A stretch of DNA of 8,991 nucleotides from Methyloceanibacter sp. (GTDB lineage Bacteria; Pseudomonadota; Alphaproteobacteria; Rhizobiales; Methyloligellaceae). A model generated the notes under the pieces. It searched no databases and had not been told where the DNA came from. It saw only the letters and a program-made list of their open reading frames with translations. The position numbers and the translations under genes are program-made. Location of the stretch: positions 1-8,991 of the forward strand of contig JALHTP010000129.1 of NCBI GenBank assembly GCA_022865725.1, read 5' to 3'. Of the stretch, positions 5,624 through 8,991 are shown piece by piece (position 1 is the stretch's first letter; each line of letters opens with the position of its first letter).

Positions 5624-6136
5624 TCAGCCCTTCCAGTGGAGCGCGCAGAGCAGCGTGAACAGGCGGCGGGCGGTGGCGATATCGACGGCGATCTTGCCCT
5701 TGAGCCGCTCTTGCAGCAGGCGGCTGCCTTCGTCGTGCAGCCCGCGCCGCCCCATGTCGATGGCCTCGATCTTGGAGGCGGGCTGGGTCTTGATGGCCTG
5801 GTAGTAGCTCTCGCAGATCAGGAAATAATCCTTCACCAGGCGGCGGAACGGCGAGAGCGACAGCATCACATGCTGGATCGGCTCGCGCTCGGTATCGCCC
5901 ACGGTGAACACGAGGCGGTTGTCGGCGAGCGAGAGCCTGAGCGTATAGGGGCCGGCCTCGTGGGTCTCGAGCGCGAAGCGGTTGCGCTCCAGGAGATCGA
6001 AGATGGCGACCTCGCGCTCGTGCTCGACCTCGGAATTGTTGCGGCCGATGGAAGCCTCGTCGAGCGTCACCTCGATGAGGCGCGCTTCGTCCCGCCATCT
6101 CCGCTGCTCGTCGCCCTCGTCCTCTTGCCCGGTCAT
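5624..6136 (-). CDS. UPF0262 family protein
   Basis: A 170-residue protein of the uncharacterised UPF0262 family, found mainly in alphaproteobacteria and nearly always next to hisD. Recognisable stretches are LIEVTLDEASIGR (about 20-32), EHEREVAIFDLLERN, GPYTLRLSLADNRLVFTV, HVMLSLSPFRRLVKDYFLIC and the C-terminal ATARRLFTLLCALHWKG. No signal peptide or membrane segment is seen, so it is probably cytosolic. The ATG at 6136 is 3 nt after the hisD stop. The final TGA overlaps by one base an ATG that is not in the frame of the next gene. Function is unknown. Confidence 0.9.
   Translation of the reverse strand: MTGQEDEGDEQRRWRDEARLIEVTLDEASIGRNNSEVEHEREVAIFDLLERNRFALETHEAGPYTLRLSLADNRLVFTVGDTEREPIQHVMLSLSPFRRLVKDYFLICESYYQAIKTQPASKIEAIDMGRRGLHDEGSRLLQERLKGKIAVDIATARRLFTLLCALHWKG
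5628..5634 (-). promoter_or_regulatory. ribosome-binding site deciding the phosphatase start
   Basis: GGAAGGG on the minus strand lies in the last codons of the UPF0262 gene. It is 8 nt from the TTG at 5619 but only 3 nt from the out-of-frame ATG at 5624, so spacing favours TTG. Its position inside the upstream gene suggests translational coupling. Confidence 0.6.
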
Positions 6137-6139
6137 GGC

Positions 6140-7438
6140 CTAGTCTCTGCGATTGAGCCTGATGGCGACGGAGCGGCGATGCGCGTCGAGGCCTTCGGCT
6201 TCGGCGAGCGCCATCGCAGCGGGGCCGAGCGCGGCGAGACTCTCGGCGTCGAGCTTGAGCGTCGAGCTGCGCTTCATGAAATCGAGCACGCCGAGGCCTG
6301 AGGCGTATCGCGCGCTGCGCGAGGTAGGCAGCACATGGTTCGAGCCCGCCACATAATCGCCGATCACCTCCGGCGTATAGCGCCCGATGAAGATCGCGCC
6401 GGCGTCGCGCACGCGCAGCGCCAGCGCGTCGGCGTCGGCCGTGGCGATCTCCAGATGCTCCGGCGCGAGCCGGTCGGAGAGCGAAGGCGCCTCGTCCAGA
6501 TTCCGCACCAGGATGATGGCGCCGAAATCCTGCCAGCTTGCCTGCGCCGTCGCCGCGCGAGGCAGCGTGGCAAGCTCGGTCTCGACCGCTGCATCCACCG
6601 CGCGGGCGAACTCTTCGTCGTCGGTGATGAGGATGGCTTGCGCGGCGGCATCGTGCTCGGCCTGGGCCAGCAAATCCGAGGCGATCCAGGCCGGATCGTT
6701 GTCCTTGTCCGCGATCACCACCACCTCTGACGGCCCCGCCACCATGTCGATGCCGACCTGGCCGAACACCTGGCGCTTGGCTGCCGCCACATAGGCGTTG
6801 CCGGGGCCAACGATCTTGACGACGGGAGGGATGCTCTCGGTGCCGTAAGCGAGCGCGGCGATAGCTTGCGCGCCGCCCACGCGATAGATCTCGCTGACAC
6901 CGGCAAGCTCAGCCGCCACCAGCACGAGCGGGTTGAGCGCACCTTTCAGCGCCGGCACCACCATGACGATGCGCGGGACGGACGCGACCTTGGCCGGCAG
7001 CGCATTCATCAAGACCGAGCTCGGATAGCTTGCCGTGCCGCCCGGAACATACAGCCCGGCCGAGGCGACCGGCGTCCAGCGGGTGCCGAGCTCGACGCCG
7101 AGGCTGTCTCGATAAAGATCGTCCTTCGGCAGCTGCCGGCGGTGATGGGCGAGGATGCGGTCATGGGCAAGCTCGAGCGCGGCAAGCGTCTTCTTGTCCA
7201 CCTTCCCCCGCGCCGCTTCGATCTCGCCTTGGCTCACTTTGAGCCCGGCCTGGCGCAAATCCACGTCGTCAAACTTTCGCGTAAGCTCGATCAGGGCGCG
7301 GTCGCCTTCGGCGCGTACGCGGGCGATGATCGCGGCCACCGCCTCGTTGACATCGGTGGCCTGCTCGCGCTTCAGCGCCAGCAGCGCCTTGAAGCGGTCC
7401 TCGAAATCGGGATCAGCGGTCTTGAGCCACGCGGCCAT
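6140..7438 (-). CDS. hisD: histidinol dehydrogenase
   Basis: Catalyses the last two steps of histidine synthesis, oxidising L-histidinol to L-histidine with two NAD+, in the cytosol as a zinc-dependent homodimer. The full 432-residue length is present. Zinc ligands are Gln259 and His262 (LAQAEHD), Asp361 (IGDYVAGSNHVLPT) and His420 (EGLDAH). The catalytic pair is Glu327-His328 (RLAPEHLEI). The family blocks GLYVPGGTASYPSSVLM, RVGGAQAIAALAYGT, KIVGPGNAYV and DMVAGPSEVVVIAD are intact. Nothing suggests loss of activity. The ATG at 7438 is 11 nt after the DUF2948 stop, and the next gene starts 3 nt after its TAG. No other his gene is in the window; an isolated hisD in this neighbourhood is usual for the group. 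Confidence 0.98.
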   Translation of the reverse strand: MAAWLKTADPDFEDRFKALLALKREQATDVNEAVAAIIARVRAEGDRALIELTRKFDDVDLRQAGLKVSQGEIEAARGKVDKKTLAALELAHDRILAHHRRQLPKDDLYRDSLGVELGTRWTPVASAGLYVPGGTASYPSSVLMNALPAKVASVPRIVMVVPALKGALNPLVLVAAELAGVSEIYRVGGAQAIAALAYGTESIPPVVKIVGPGNAYVAAAKRQVFGQVGIDMVAGPSEVVVIADKDNDPAWIASDLLAQAEHDAAAQAILITDDEEFARAVDAAVETELATLPRAATAQASWQDFGAIILVRNLDEAPSLSDRLAPEHLEIATADADALALRVRDAGAIFIGRYTPEVIGDYVAGSNHVLPTSRSARYASGLGVLDFMKRSSTLKLDAESLAALGPAAMALAEAEGLDAHRRSVAIRLNRRD

Positions 7439-7449
7439 GGCAGAAACGT

Positions 7450-7944
7450 TTAGGAGCCGGTCGCGCCGGGCTCGCTGCCCGCGCCAGGTCCACTACCCGC
7501 GTCGGGCTCGCCGCCCGGATGCTCAGGCTTGGAGCGCGTGCGCCAGGCGGGACCGAGATCCTTGAGCTCGGCCTCGATGCATTCGACCTGGAGCTGGATC
7601 GAGGCGTCGCCGGAGAAGGTGAGCGTCACACGGCCCGAAGGCGCCTCGGCCGGCTCGAAGCGAAGCGCCAGCAGCGACAGCACCCTGTCGTCCGCGCCGA
7701 GCTTCAAATTCTTCAGCTGCGCGCCGAACACGCGATCGAATCTGAGCGCCACCCGCCGCCGCCGGAACACCTTGCCGTTGCTCTCTTGGGCCGCCTCCCA
7801 GTCGAAGCGGTTGAGCACCGCGGCAAAACGCTTCCTCGACGGCTGATAAGCCATATCGCCGACCCGCATCACCGCATCCTGGAGATGCGACGACACGATT
7901 TCGAGGTCCTCCTCGTCGAGGGCGATGAGCTTCAGCGCGTTCAT
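7450..7944 (-). CDS. DUF2948 family protein
   Basis: An uncharacterised protein of the DUF2948 family, typical of the murA-hisD interval in alphaproteobacteria. The core begins MNALKLIALDEEDLEIVSSH and has LQDAVMRVGDMAYQPSRKRF, the basic stretch FRRRRVALRFD, and a C-terminal part SIQLQVECIEAELKDLGPAW that closes the family domain. The ATG at 7944 is preferred because the family normally begins with this LKLIALD strand; the frame opens at an ATG at 7995, which would add 17 polar residues. The last 25 residues are a Gly/Ser/Pro/Glu-rich tail (PGGEPDAGSGPGAGSEPG), probably disordered. No signal peptide is seen. The role is unknown; a link to either neighbour's pathway would be a guess. Confidence 0.88.
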   Translation of the reverse strand: MNALKLIALDEEDLEIVSSHLQDAVMRVGDMAYQPSRKRFAAVLNRFDWEAAQESNGKVFRRRRVALRFDRVFGAQLKNLKLGADDRVLSLLALRFEPAEAPSGRVTLTFSGDASIQLQVECIEAELKDLGPAWRTRSKPEHPGGEPDAGSGPGAGSEPGATGS

Positions 7945-8025
7945 GGCAATAGGGGGCGACCGCTGGTTTCGCGTAGGGCTAGCACGCTCCGGCATGACAT
8001 GAAACTGTCAACTTCCGGAGGGGCT

Positions 8026-8991
8026 TCAGCTCGACAGCCGCTCGATTTGGGCGCCGCATCGGCTAAGCTTCTCCTCGATCCGCTCGAAGCCGCGATCGAG
8101 GTGATAGACCCGGCCGATCACCGTCTCGCCTTGGGCGGCAAGCCCGGCGATGATCAGCGACACCGAAGCCCGCAAATCCGTCGCCATGACCTGCGCGCCG
8201 CGCAAGCCGTCAACGCCGGTGACGAGGGCGGTATCGCCCTTGAGGTCGATGCGGGCGCCGAGCCGCGCCAGCTCCTGCACATGCATGAAACGGTTCTCGA
8301 AGATGGTCTCGCGCACTTCCGAGGTGCCCTTGGCCATGCACATCAGCGCGATGAGCTGCGCCTGCAAATCCGTGGGGAAGCCGGGGAAAGGCTGGGTCTC
8401 CACCGACACCGCGTTTAGGCCCCCGCCGTTCCGCGCCACCCTGATGCCGGTCGGCTTCTCCTCGATCTCGACGCCGGTCGAGCGCAAGGTCTGGAGCGCC
8501 TCTTGCAGCAGGTCGCCGCGGGCGCCGTCCAAGAAGACCTCGCCGCCGGTGATGGCGGCCGCCATGGCATAGGTCCCCGTCTCGATGCGGTCGGGAAGGA
8601 CGGTATGCTCGGCACCGTAAAGGGTCTCGCGCCCCTGCACCCATAAGCTTCCGCTGCCGATTCCCTCGATCCTGGCACCCATCTTGACTAGGCAATTGGC
8701 GACATCGACAACCTCGGGCTCGCGGGCCGCGTTCTCGATCAGCGTCTCGCCGCGGGCGAGCACGGCGGCCATCAAGGCATTATGGGTCGCGCCCACCGAG
8801 ACCTTGGCGAGCGGGATGCGGTTGCCGGTCAAGCCCCTGGGGGCTTTGGCGATCACGTAGCCGCCTTCGAGCTCGATTTCGGCGCCGAGCGCCTCGAGCG
8901 CGGTCAAATGCAGATCGACGGGGCGCGTGCCGATGGCGCATCCGCCAGGCAGCGAGACTTTCGCCTTGCCGCAGCGCGCCACCAGCGGCGC
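8026..8991 (-). CDS. murA: UDP-N-acetylglucosamine 1-carboxyvinyltransferase, partial
   Basis: MurA transfers enolpyruvate from PEP to UDP-GlcNAc, the first committed step of peptidoglycan synthesis, in the cytosol. The window holds the last 321 residues; about 97 N-terminal ones lie beyond the right edge. The catalytic loop LPGGCAIGTRPVDLH is present, with Cys18 of the visible part (codon 8940-8938) at the place of E. coli Cys115. Having Cys rather than Asp there predicts fosfomycin sensitivity. Asp208 of the visible part (FPTDLQAQ) lies 190 residues later, the same distance as E. coli Cys115 to Asp305. The C-terminal repeat DLRASVSLIIAGLAAQGETV and HLDRGFERIEEKL complete the fold. It is the first visible gene of the leftward block. 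Confidence 0.97.
   Translation of the reverse strand, partial: APLVARCGKAKVSLPGGCAIGTRPVDLHLTALEALGAEIELEGGYVIAKAPRGLTGNRIPLAKVSVGATHNALMAAVLARGETLIENAAREPEVVDVANCLVKMGARIEGIGSGSLWVQGRETLYGAEHTVLPDRIETGTYAMAAAITGGEVFLDGARGDLLQEALQTLRSTGVEIEEKPTGIRVARNGGGLNAVSVETQPFPGFPTDLQAQLIALMCMAKGTSEVRETIFENRFMHVQELARLGARIDLKGDTALVTGVDGLRGAQVMATDLRASVSLIIAGLAAQGETVIGRVYHLDRGFERIEEKLSRCGAQIERLSS

Noticed and set aside
5532..6098. Minus-strand frame spanning UPF0262 and the phosphatase start
   Set aside because: It is an Arg/Ala-rich shadow in the alternate frame. It was useful only because it shows that the ATG at 5624 leads out of the phosphatase frame.
6335..7453. Several plus-strand frames opposite hisD
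   Set aside because: All are antisense to an intact, fully conserved hisD and show no protein family features.
7519..8418. 299-codon plus-strand frame opposite the DUF2948 gene and murA
   Set aside because: It crosses two clear minus-strand genes and their spacer; the composition is that of an antisense shadow.

Overview
The window looks like chromosomal DNA of an alphaproteobacterium, probably order Hyphomicrobiales (Rhizobiales). The reasons are the high GC content of most genes, the gene order murA - DUF2948 - hisD - UPF0262 - low-molecular-weight phosphatase - infA - maf - yacG - tRNA-Phe, an IF-1 of typical alphaproteobacterial form, and an intergenic palindrome of the kind scattered through Bradyrhizobium-type genomes. 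The genus cannot be fixed from this sequence.

Layout. 1-1465 (minus): a two-gene RND efflux operon, a membrane fusion protein followed after 3 nt by the start of the inner-membrane pump, which runs off the left edge. 1466-1857: non-coding spacer between divergent genes. 1858-2466 (plus): a 202-residue exported protein of unknown function, followed in the same frame by what reads as the C-terminal end of an outer-membrane porin (about 2491-2652), a gene remnant. 2665-2740 (minus): tRNA-Phe(GAA) with encoded CCA and a good promoter of its own. 2854-4086 (minus): yacG, maf and infA, tightly packed with overlapping ends. 4087-5166: a roughly 1.1-kb island of different character holding a palindromic repeat, the C-terminal stump of an SMC/Rad50-like ATPase, an unassigned minus-strand open stretch, a 36-residue lipoprotein gene and a strong terminator. 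Both recognisable genes of the island are on the plus strand, against the surrounding block. 5167-8991 (minus): LMW phosphatase, UPF0262, hisD, DUF2948 protein and murA (cut by the right edge), closely spaced and probably co-transcribed from the murA side.

How the genes relate. murA (peptidoglycan precursor synthesis), hisD (last steps of histidine synthesis), infA (translation initiation), maf (nucleotide pyrophosphatase) and yacG (gyrase inhibitor) are housekeeping genes with no shared pathway; their order is a conserved genomic neighbourhood. The island separates the phosphatase from infA, which appears to have its own promoter. The RND operon and the exported protein form a separate envelope-related section beyond the tRNA.

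I see no clear new multi-gene system. The most useful oddities are the island with its ATPase stump and tiny lipoprotein, the in-frame porin tail, the TTG start of the phosphatase next to a G-run, and the N-terminal extensions of Maf and YacG.
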